In this document: positions 8,914 to 15,443 of the stretch, in pieces
How positions within the stretch are numbered: position 1 is the stretch's first letter
How the letters are laid out: every line of letters begins with the position of its first letter
NCBI RefSeq assembly: GCF_030816615.1
Contig: NZ_JAUSYD010000001.1
Span: 4,300,501-4,364,500, forward strand
Direction of reading: 5' to 3'
DNA length: 64,000 nt
Source: Streptomyces sp. B1I3
Lineage (GTDB): Bacteria; Actinomycetota; Actinomycetes; Streptomycetales; Streptomycetaceae
Notes under the pieces: model-generated
The model's database searches: none
What the model saw: only the letters and a program-made list of their open reading frames with translations
Told to the model about the DNA's origin: nothing
Program-made: the position numbers and the translations under genes

Positions 8914-10047
8914 GCGACGGCCTCCCAGGCGAGCACCGCGTTGTTGGCCCCGAACCCGGTCCCGCTCACCAGTACGGCCGGGCGGGGCAGCGGCACGGGG
9001 CCCCGCGAGGGGGACGTCCATCGGGCAGGTGGGGTCGACCTCGGTGACGTGGGCGTTCGGCGGCACCAGGCCGGTGCGCAGCATCCGGGCGGCTATGACA
9101 CAGCCGAACACCCCGGCCGCACCCGCGGTGTGGCCCATGACCGCCTTCGGCGCGTAACCGGCCGTCCGGGCGATGTCGCCGCCGGCGGCGGTGACGGCCT
9201 CGCTGACGGCCGTGCTCTCCACGGAGTCGTTGAGCGCCACCCCGGCGCGGTGGAGGACCACTGCTCCGGGGAGCTCCGAGGTGGCGAGTGCCTGGGCGGC
9301 CGCACGCCGCAGCTGCCCGCCGGACGGCTCCGGGGCCATCGGGTGGTGGGCGTCGCAGCTCCATCCCTGGCCGGTGAGCGCCGCCTGGGCGGTCACGCCC
9401 CGGCGCCGGGCGGACTCGGCGGACTCCAGCACCACGGCCGCGGCTCCCTCGCCGGTGACCATGCCCGCGCGACCGGTGTCGAAGGGCCGGCAGCACTCGG
9501 GGTCCAGAAGTCCGAACCGGTGGAGCGTGCCGACGGCGACCCGGGAGAAGGCGTCGCCGCCGCAGGCGACGACGATGTCGGCCTGCCCCGTCTCGATCAG
9601 CCGGGCGCCCCAGCCCACCGCGTACGCCCCGGCGGAGCAGGCGGTGGACAGGGTGTGGGCACAGCCCCCGATGCCGAACCGGTCGGCGACCACCGCGGTC
9701 ACCCCGTGCGTGGCGGACCGGCGGTCCGGCCCACCCGGCAGTTCGGCCAGGTCGATGTCGCCGAGCGACGTGCCGACGGTGAGGCCCGCGTCGAACAGGT
9801 CCTCTCGGGTCAGCCGGGCCTCGGCGACGGCCTCCGCGACCGCCTCGACGACCAGCGAACTGGTGCGCCCGGGGGTTCCGGCGCCTGGCGGGGCGGCGTA
9901 CAGCCGCGGATGGTCCGGCAGCCCGCAGCCGTCCGGCGCGGGCACCGGCCGGCGGTCGGCACGCAGCAGCCCCTCCCACAGCGCGTCGACTCCGCTGCCG
10001 AAGCACGTCATTGCTCCCAGCCCTGTGACGACGACCGTCACCGGCAC
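8910..10047 (-). CDS. Type II ketosynthase (KS alpha) with an apparent one-base frameshift
   Basis: Condensing enzyme with the active cysteine in STACSAGAYAVG, a His region changed from HGTGT to HRAGV, and a second His in KAVMGHTAGAAG. Near 8997-9004, where the plus strand reads GGGGCCCC, the frame leaves the KS pattern and becomes an Arg/Gly-rich nonsense tail that runs into the CLF. Removing one base there restores a canonical C terminus, VSGTGFGANNAVLAWEAVA, ending at a stop that overlaps the CLF GTG. The gene is therefore either inactivated by a frameshift or the base is a sequencing or assembly error in a homopolymer pair. It transcribes away from the ACP at 10268. Confidence 0.8.
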
Positions 10048-10267
10048 CCCACTCCTTCGGAACGTGCGGAATAAATTGACCGATAGCGAACAGGGTGCCG
10101 TCGTGGCTGCCGGGCGGCCGTTATCCCTGCAAGTACCTGCAGAAAAGGATCGGGTGTTCGGCCGCCTCCCATACGATTCGGGGCGATCGGTCCGGCTCCG
10201 TAAAAAGGAAAACAGAACTCCTTATGAAGCGGAGCCGAATATGAATAGTCGAAAGAAAGGGGATCCG
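10048..10267. promoter_or_regulatory. Divergent promoter region between the KS and ACP operons
   Basis: This 220-bp gap between genes that start in opposite directions must hold at least one promoter for each operon. It is less GC-rich than its surroundings, with AATAAATTGACC and GTAAAAAGGAAAAC stretches. A short imperfect inverted repeat CTGCAAGTACCTGCAG lies near 10125-10140. I see no confident -35/-10 pair. GAAAGAAAGGGG just before 10268 is the ribosome site for the ACP. Confidence 0.5.
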
Positions 10268-10519
10268 GTGACGGTCGAAAGCACGCTGGACACGTCGGAG
10301 CTGCGGGACATGGTGGCGGACACCCTGGACGTCGAGTCCACGGCCCTGACCGACGACGTGCTCCTCATCGAGGAGCTGGGCGTCGACTCGGTCGTCGCGC
10401 TGGAACTCGCCGTCACGCTGGAGCAGCGCTACGGGATCAGGATCCCCGAGGAGGAGCTCGTCAAGCTCCGGACGTTCACCGACATCCGCGAACTGCTCAG
10501 CCGGAAGCTGAGCGGTTGA
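10268..10519 (+). CDS. Acyl carrier protein of the DsrE-containing operon
   Basis: About 83 aa four-helix acyl carrier protein. The phosphopantetheine serine is in ELGVDSVVALELAV near residue 42, and IRIPEEELVKLRTFTDI forms the typical third-helix region. GTG 10268 is preferred because AAAGGGG lies just upstream; an in-frame ATG at 10241 would add nine residues with no good site. The stop overlaps the next ATG (ATGA). It opens an operon of ACP, three DsrE-like proteins and a dehydratase, opposite a KS-CLF operon, and probably carries the chain made by that pair. Confidence 0.9.
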   Translation: MTVESTLDTSELRDMVADTLDVESTALTDDVLLIEELGVDSVVALELAVTLEQRYGIRIPEEELVKLRTFTDIRELLSRKLSG

Positions 10520-10887
10520 TGGAGGCGCAGCCGGTCCGGACCGCGGACACCGGCGGGGCCGCCGCCTCCTACTTCCTGATCGAGAGCAAGGGCAACTGGG
10601 CGGGGCCCAACGCGGGCACCTTCCTCCTGGACGCCGTGGCGCTGGCCGAAGCGGGCCACCGGGTACGGGTCTACCTCGTCGAGGACGGGGTGCTCAGCGC
10701 GGTGGGAACCGACGTGCCGGAGATCGGGCGGCTCGCCGAGGCGGGGGTCGAGGTCCTGGTGGACGACTTCTCCGCGGCGCAGCGCGCGCTGGCCCCCGCC
10801 CGGCTCTCACCGCACGTGCGGCTCGCCGGCATGGACAGCGTCGCGGCCGCCCTGGCCGAGGACGACTGCAGGGGAGTGTGGCACTGA
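10519..10887 (+). CDS. DsrE-family protein 1
   Basis: About 122 aa with the pattern of small DsrE-family proteins. YFLIESKGNW is at the first strand, then a helix AGTFLLDAVALAEAGHRV, then VYLVEDGVL, then VEVLVDDFSAAQRALA, and the terminal GVWH. DsrE, TusD and YchN proteins form hexamers and, where studied, pass sulfur on conserved cysteines. This one has a single Cys (DDCRGVWH) near the C terminus. ATG 10519 overlaps the ACP stop and its own stop overlaps the next ATG. Its role in a polyketide operon is not known to me. Confidence 0.7.
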   Translation: MEAQPVRTADTGGAAASYFLIESKGNWAGPNAGTFLLDAVALAEAGHRVRVYLVEDGVLSAVGTDVPEIGRLAEAGVEVLVDDFSAAQRALAPARLSPHVRLAGMDSVAAALAEDDCRGVWH

Positions 10888-11300
10888 TGGGTACTCCGAT
10901 GAAGCGCCGTGTCTGGGACCTGCTGCTGATCATGACGGCGGCCCCGCACTCCGGTGACGTGGTCACCTCGGCGCTGCGGCTCTCGCACGCGGTGCTGGAG
11001 AACGGCGGCTCGGTACGCGTCTGGGCGTGCGGCTACGCCAACATGCTCACCCAGGACACGTTCGGCGACACCAAGTTGCCGAACACCCGTGACCCGGAGG
11101 GGCACTACCCCTCGTCCTCGGCCGTCGTCCGGCAGCTGACCGCCGACGGCAAGGGCCGCTTCGCCTGGATCGCGTGCACCGCGTGCTCCGAGGAGCGCGG
11201 CGCGATCCACCACATACCGCAGGTGCGGCACCGGTCGCCGCTCCGGCTGGCCGGGACCATCGACGCCGCCCGGCAGACGCTCTACCTCGGGGGAGCCTGA
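10887..11300 (+). CDS. DsrE-family protein 2 with Cys pair
   Basis: About 137 aa of the DsrE/DsrF-like fold. LLLIMTAAPHSGDVVTSALR is the first strand and helix, VRVWACGYANML the second strand, and IACTACSEERGAI near residue 100 carries two cysteines three apart, at the position where active DsrE/TusD proteins bear their sulfur-carrying Cys. GGGGAG upstream could serve this ATG or a GTG at 10878; the ATGA overlap favours 10887. It sits between two other DsrE-like genes, which suggests a hetero-oligomer like DsrEFH or TusBCD. Confidence 0.7.
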   Translation: MGTPMKRRVWDLLLIMTAAPHSGDVVTSALRLSHAVLENGGSVRVWACGYANMLTQDTFGDTKLPNTRDPEGHYPSSSAVVRQLTADGKGRFAWIACTACSEERGAIHHIPQVRHRSPLRLAGTIDAARQTLYLGGA

Positions 11301-11713
11301 TGACGACGAACCGACGGGCGGAGCCCCGCAGGCGCGTACTCTGCGTCATCGACCGTGCCTACCGGGGCGCGGTCGAGGTGCAGTTCTTCCATCCGCTGTA
11401 CGGACTGCTCGACCTGCACGGGCAGTTCGAGCAGGTCGACCTCGCGCTGCGCGGCGCGACGGTGACGATGGCCGTCGAGGAGCACACGTACGTGCCCTCC
11501 CTGCGGCTCGGCTCCACGACTCTGGACACGCTGCCGGACTACCGGGGTTCCGTACGGGACCTGGTCGACGCGGGCTTCGACGTCTTCGTGGACGGGGCCG
11601 CGCTCACCGGGCTCGGCTTCACGCCCGGGGACCTGGTGCCTGGCACCACCTGCCTGGACCCGGCGGAACTGGCGGCCCGCTGGCCCGCGTACGACCACGT
11701 GTGGTTCATATGA
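11300..11713 (+). CDS. DsrE/DsrF-like protein 3
   Basis: About 137 aa, more distant than its two neighbours but with the same order of elements: VLCVIDRAYRGAVEVQFF, then LDLALRGATVTMAVEE, then LVDAGFDVFVDGAALTGLG, and a terminal YDHVWFI. The start overlaps the previous stop by one base and its stop overlaps the dehydratase start (ATGA). The only cysteines are in RRVLCVID and GTTCLD, so it is probably a structural partner and not the sulfur carrier. The family call is weaker than for the other two. Confidence 0.55.
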   Translation: MTTNRRAEPRRRVLCVIDRAYRGAVEVQFFHPLYGLLDLHGQFEQVDLALRGATVTMAVEEHTYVPSLRLGSTTLDTLPDYRGSVRDLVDAGFDVFVDGAALTGLGFTPGDLVPGTTCLDPAELAARWPAYDHVWFI

Positions 11714-12660
11714 GCGGCGGGCCGGCCGGGGCGCCGCACACCTTCGCCACGCCGCTGCGCGCGGTCGACCGGATCGAGGTGTGCCCGGGCGGACCGGACC
11801 TGCGGTTCCGCACGTTCAAGACGGTCCGCGCCGACGACCCGTACATGGCCGGGCACTTCCCCGGCCTCACTCTGCTGCCGGCCGTGTTCGTCCTCGAAGG
11901 GCTCCGGCAGGCGGTGACGACGCTCACCGGCACCGGAGAGCCGCTGAACCTGGTGGAGGTCGTCACGGGCCGGTGGCTGGCGCCCATGCAGGGCGGCGAC
12001 GAGGTCCGCCTCGACGTCACCGCCGCGCAGACCGGGGACGGGCGGTGGCTGGTCACCGCCGACGGCGTGCGCCAGGACGGTGTCCCGGTCGTCGCCGCCA
12101 AGGTGGTGCTCGGCGGCCGGGACGCCGTCGTGTCCGACCGGCTCACCCCGGCGGGCGGGCCGCCCCCGGTACCCGCCACCGCGGCCGGACCGGACTACAC
12201 CGCGATCCTGGACCGGCTGCCCGTACGCCACCCGATGCTGCTGGTCGACCGGGTGGAGGCCTTCGACCCGGGCAGGGAGATCACGACGCTCAAGGCGGTC
12301 TCCGGGTCCGAGCCGTGCTACGGGGCGATGGAGGACGGCCTGCCGCTGTCCCGGTACATGTACCCCCGGGCGCTGATGCTGGAGTCCTTCGGGCAGTCCT
12401 CGGTGCTCCTGTGGCTGTCGAGCGGAACCACCGGGGGAGTGCAGGTCGCCGCGGCGTTCCGGCGCTGCCGCTTCGCCGGTGAGGTCCGGCCGGGAGCGGT
12501 GCTGCGCCATGTGGCGCGCATCGACCGGCTGATGGCCGACAACGTCTTCGTCTCCGGGGAGAGCTGGGACGGCGACCGGTGCGTCATGACGGTCGGCGCC
12601 CTCATCGGTTCGAGCAGGCCGCGCGCCCAGCTCGATCAGAGGTCACCCGACAGGCGCTGA
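11710..12660 (+). CDS. Fused double-hotdog dehydratase
   Basis: About 316 aa made of two FabA/FabZ-like hotdog domains. The first (about 10-145) has the catalytic-His motif AGHFPGLTLLPAVFVLEG. The second (about 165-300) starts PVRHPMLLVDRVEAF and has YMYPRALMLESFGQ in place of the GHFPG loop, keeping the acidic residue. One active site may thus be built from both halves. It would remove water from beta-hydroxyacyl-ACP. The separate genes at 57757 and 58152 match the first and second halves in the same order, so this looks like a fused version of that pair. It ends an operon closed by the hairpin at 12671-12702. Confidence 0.82.
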   Translation: MSGGPAGAPHTFATPLRAVDRIEVCPGGPDLRFRTFKTVRADDPYMAGHFPGLTLLPAVFVLEGLRQAVTTLTGTGEPLNLVEVVTGRWLAPMQGGDEVRLDVTAAQTGDGRWLVTADGVRQDGVPVVAAKVVLGGRDAVVSDRLTPAGGPPPVPATAAGPDYTAILDRLPVRHPMLLVDRVEAFDPGREITTLKAVSGSEPCYGAMEDGLPLSRYMYPRALMLESFGQSSVLLWLSSGTTGGVQVAAAFRRCRFAGEVRPGAVLRHVARIDRLMADNVFVSGESWDGDRCVMTVGALIGSSRPRAQLDQRSPDRR

Positions 12661-12670
12661 CAGAGACCGG

Positions 12671-12702
12671 CGTGTGCCGGGGCCCTGACACCCCGGCACA
12701 CG
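12671..12702. terminator. Bidirectional hairpin between convergent genes
   Basis: A perfect 12-bp inverted repeat (CGTGTGCCGGGG and its complement) with an 8-nt loop lies between the dehydratase stop at 12660 and the hydrolase stop at 12703 on the opposite strand. It can end both transcripts. Confidence 0.8.
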
Positions 12703-13500
12703 TCAGGAGAGCGCGTGGGCGGAGAGGAACTCGGTGACGGCACCGGCCGTCAGGTCGCTGCGCAGGATGTCGGTGTGGCGGACGGGGATGTCGACGGCCC
12801 GCGCGGCGAGCCGGGCGCCCTCGGTCGGCTCCAGGGAGTTCACCGAGGTGGCGGTGCGCCAGGCGGCGGTCGGATCGATCTCCCGGGCCGCGTCCAGGTA
12901 CGAGACGAACGACCTGAACACCGCCGCGAACTCCTCGAGCAGGTCCGGGTCGAGCTCCTCGCGGGCGAACGCGGCCCCGGCCTGCTCCCGGAAGATCCGT
13001 ACGAGCTCGTCCCCGAAGGCGGCGAAGTCGGAGGCGGCCGCCCGTGCCGCCGCCGCGGCCTGCCGGGCGGCGGCCACCTCGCCGGCGGAGAGGACCGAGG
13101 CGAACTGGTCCAGCATGGCGGTGAAGTCCCGGTCCAGGGCGGCCGGGGTCGGCACCTCCGGGTCGAACATCAGGAACCCGGGCGGCTCGGCCTGCCCGGC
13201 GGCCAGCCTGGCGGCCAGCTCCCCGGCGAAGACGCTGCCGGCGCAGTAGCCGAGCACCGCCCGGACGGTACGCCCGCTGTCCTCGACCTCCCTGGCCCAC
13301 CGCTCGACGTAGTCCCGCGCGGACATCCCGTCGCCCGTGTCGGGCTGCCTCGTCTCCCACACGGTGAACTCCGGGCCGAGGCGCGGGGCGAGGTCGGAGA
13401 AGCCGGAGTCGGAACGCCCGGTGGTGGCGAAGTCGACGGCCAGGACGAGGCCGGGGCCCCGGCCCGCGCTCAGTACTTTCCAGGCGCTGGGTGTTGTCAT
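12703..13500 (-). CDS. Alpha/beta hydrolase with Cys nucleophile (possible aminoacyl shuttle)
   Basis: About 265 aa of the thioesterase-like alpha/beta hydrolase fold. The nucleophile elbow reads VLGYCAGSVFAGELA, that is G-Y-C-A-G with Cys where type II thioesterases have Ser. SyrC and CmaE, which move aminoacyl groups between carrier proteins in the syringomycin and coronamic acid pathways, have a Cys at this place. VFAGELAARLAAGQ and the late His in VRHTDIL fit the fold. ATG 13500 is chosen because the upstream extension is Pro/Arg-rich with no family match. The locus has two free-standing A-carrier proteins and two modules that cannot load themselves, which makes a shuttle role attractive. 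This is inference. Confidence 0.7.
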   Translation of the reverse strand: MTTPSAWKVLSAGRGPGLVLAVDFATTGRSDSGFSDLAPRLGPEFTVWETRQPDTGDGMSARDYVERWAREVEDSGRTVRAVLGYCAGSVFAGELAARLAAGQAEPPGFLMFDPEVPTPAALDRDFTAMLDQFASVLSAGEVAAARQAAAAARAAASDFAAFGDELVRIFREQAGAAFAREELDPDLLEEFAAVFRSFVSYLDAAREIDPTAAWRTATSVNSLEPTEGARLAARAVDIPVRHTDILRSDLTAGAVTEFLSAHALS

Positions 13501-13578
13501 GGATGCTGTCCACTCTGGTCGACCGCCCGCACCGCGCACGGGTGCGGACGTGGGGAGGCGTGGTGGGGGCACGACGCG

Positions 13579-13605
13579 GGGCCCGCCCCGGGCCGGGGCG
13601 GGCCC
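13579..13605 (-). terminator. Hairpin after the P450-ferredoxin operon
   Basis: An 11-bp perfect inverted repeat (GGGCCCGCCCC and its complement) with a 5-nt loop lies 24 bases downstream of the ferredoxin stop on the minus strand and before the hydrolase start. Confidence 0.6.
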
Positions 13606-13629
13606 GTCGGCCCGGTGTGCGGGGCCGGC

Positions 13630-13830
13630 TCAGCCGCCGGTGATCCGGATGGCCTTCGACGGGCAGATGTGCTCGGCGATCTTGCGTGCGTGCTCGGAGT
13701 CGGCACCCGCGGGGCGGTCGTCGAGCAGGACGACCAGGCCGGTGTCGTCCTCCTGGTCGAAGACCGACGGCGCGCTCATCACGCAGAGACCGGCGCCGAT
13801 GCAGCGGTCGCGGTCGACGTTCACCCGCAT
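13630..13830 (-). CDS. Ferredoxin, [3Fe-4S] type
   Basis: About 66 aa. CIGAGLCVMSAPSVF gives C-x5-C with the central Cys position taken by Ala/Gly, and ICPSKAI gives the third cysteine with its following Pro. This three-Cys pattern is typical of the [3Fe-4S] ferredoxins that feed electrons to Streptomyces P450s. It directly follows the P450 on the same strand. ATG 13830 has GGTGAG upstream; a GTG at 13839 overlapping the P450 stop is an alternative that adds three residues. The reductase at 46319 is the likely upstream partner. Confidence 0.9.
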   Translation of the reverse strand: MRVNVDRDRCIGAGLCVMSAPSVFDQEDDTGLVVLLDDRPAGADSEHARKIAEHICPSKAIRITGG

Positions 13831-13835
13831 GCCGC

Positions 13836-15059
13836 TCACCAGCCGACCACGAGCTTGTGCACCGGCGGCAGCCCGTCGACGAGCTCGATCGGCTCGTCCG
13901 ACTCGACCACGTGCAGACCCGGGAAGCGGGTGAACAGCGAGGTGAAGCACAGCTCCATCATCAGCCGCGCCACGTGCTGGCCCAGGCACTGGTGGACGCC
14001 GTAGCCGAAGGCCAGGTGGTCCCGGGAGTCGCGGTGGATGTCGAAGGCGTCCGGGTCCGTGTACTTGGCGGGGTCCCGGTCGCCGAGGCCCTTGAGCACG
14101 AGGATGCCCTCGCCCTCCTTGATGGTCACCCCGTCGATCTCCACGTCGGCGAGCGCCACGCGGGCGATGATCTCGTCGACGATGCTGAAGTGCCGCAGCA
14201 CCTCGTTCACGGTCTTGGGCATCAGCCCCGCCGGGTCGGCCTGCAGGGCCTTCAGCTGGTCGGGGTGGTCGAGGAGCGTCTGGGTGCCGAGGGCGATGCG
14301 GTTCACGATGAACTCGTAGCCGGCGAGCAGCAGCATCTTCGTCATCAGCGTCAGACCGTGGTGGTCGAACTCGTCGGTCCGGCCGGCCCGGGTGATGAAG
14401 TTGCCGAGCATGTCGTCGGTGGGGTTCTTCTGCTTCTCGGTGACGAGAGTCGCGAAGTACTCCATCAGCTCGTTGTTGGCGGCCATCTTCTCGTCCATGG
14501 TGTACGAGTGGCGCGTGCCCACCATGATCGCGGCGTTGCGCGTGAACACATCACGCTCGGCCTCGGGGATGCCGGCCATCTCGCAGATCACCTGCGCGGG
14601 CAGCGGCAGGGCGAGGGCCTGGACGAGGTCGAGCGGACCGCCGGCCGTCTCCATCCGGTCCAGGTAGCCGTCGATGAGCTCCTGGACCCGGGGGCGCAGC
14701 TTCTCGGCGGCCTTGATGGTGAAGTCGGGCAGTGCCATCTGACGGACCCGCGTGTGCCGCGGCGGGTCCATGGTCACCAGCAGGTTCTTCGAGTCGCGGG
14801 CGATCATGTCCAGCAGTTCCTGCGGCGCCGGGAACCTGATCGGGAACGTCGGGTGCGGCTCGACGCTGAACCGGTCGTCGGCCAGCAGTCGCTGGATGTG
14901 GTCGTGCTGGGAGACGAGCCACGCCTTGCTGCCCGACGGCATGGTCACCTGGGTCAGCGGACGGCCCGCCGGCACCTGGTCGTACTCGGCGAGCAGCGGG
15001 TTGGGCCATCCGCGGGGGGCGACGGGGCAGGTCGCCGGTATCTCCATGGCGTCGGTCAT
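13836..15059 (-). CDS. Cytochrome P450, probable aminoacyl-carrier-bound Tyr dehydrogenase
   Basis: About 407 aa bacterial class I P450. The heme-binding loop is FGYGVHQCLGQ near residue 355, the ExxR motif lies in NEVLRHF, and RDHLAFGYG precedes the Cys. The I-helix reads LLLAGYEFIVNRIA where most family members have AG-x-(E/D)-T-T, so the proton-relay Thr is replaced by Phe. ATG 15059 is preceded on its strand by GGGAAATTTCCC. In the WS9326A pathway, as I remember it, a P450 (Sas16) desaturates carrier-bound Tyr. The Tyr/N-methyl module here makes that the best guess. A cinnamoyl-lipid oxidation is the alternative. Confidence 0.9.
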   Translation of the reverse strand: MTDAMEIPATCPVAPRGWPNPLLAEYDQVPAGRPLTQVTMPSGSKAWLVSQHDHIQRLLADDRFSVEPHPTFPIRFPAPQELLDMIARDSKNLLVTMDPPRHTRVRQMALPDFTIKAAEKLRPRVQELIDGYLDRMETAGGPLDLVQALALPLPAQVICEMAGIPEAERDVFTRNAAIMVGTRHSYTMDEKMAANNELMEYFATLVTEKQKNPTDDMLGNFITRAGRTDEFDHHGLTLMTKMLLLAGYEFIVNRIALGTQTLLDHPDQLKALQADPAGLMPKTVNEVLRHFSIVDEIIARVALADVEIDGVTIKEGEGILVLKGLGDRDPAKYTDPDAFDIHRDSRDHLAFGYGVHQCLGQHVARLMMELCFTSLFTRFPGLHVVESDEPIELVDGLPPVHKLVVGW

Positions 15060-15443
15060 GGGAAATTTCCCTGTCTTCGATGTGGTGATGAGCCTGCTCG
15101 GGGTGATGCTACGGACGGAATTCCGGTCCGCCGGATGTGCTGCCACTTGCTGCAAGGCAATCCGGTCCGGGGGAATCCGAATCCTTCGTGCCGAGGGTGA
15201 GAAGAGCGCTTTCCGGAAATTGCATCCACGTGCGACACAGCTTGTCCGGGCGTGTATTCGTTTACTGGACGTTGATGGACCGCAGCCGGCGGAAACCGGC
15301 TCCACGGGCGAACGGCACGGCCATGCCCACCTACTGACGGCCGGTGAGCCGGCCTGCGCCGGCGGCCCGGAGCCCCGTGCCTGCCGACACCAAGCTCACC
15401 GACCGATTCCCGGATCGGCCAGGCCCGAAGAAACAGAGGACAG
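15060..15443. promoter_or_regulatory. Divergent promoter region between P450 and NRPS operons
   Basis: A 384-bp non-coding gap with the P450 leaving to the left and the giant NRPS genes to the right. It holds an inverted repeat TTGC-N6-GCAA at 15147-15160, flanked by two copies of TCCGGTCCG at 15122-15130 and 15161-15169. A relatively AT-rich patch (GTGTATTCGTTTACTGG) lies near 15252-15268. No gene is supported here. AAACAGAGGACAG before 15444 is the ribosome site of the first NRPS. Confidence 0.5.

Noticed and set aside
7891..10047. A single 718-residue KS-CLF fusion protein
   Set aside because: The joint is an Arg/Gly-rich nonsense stretch. Removing one base gives a canonical KS end overlapping a normal CLF start, so two genes with a frameshift are more likely than a designed fusion.
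10878..10886. GTG 10878 as start of DsrE-like protein 2
   Set aside because: It is in frame, but ATG 10887 gives the ATGA overlap used throughout this operon. The GTG would only add three residues.
15060..15305. N-terminal extension of the P450 to 15305
   Set aside because: The extra 82 residues do not match P450 N termini and cover the divergent promoter. ATG 15059 has a purine-rich site.
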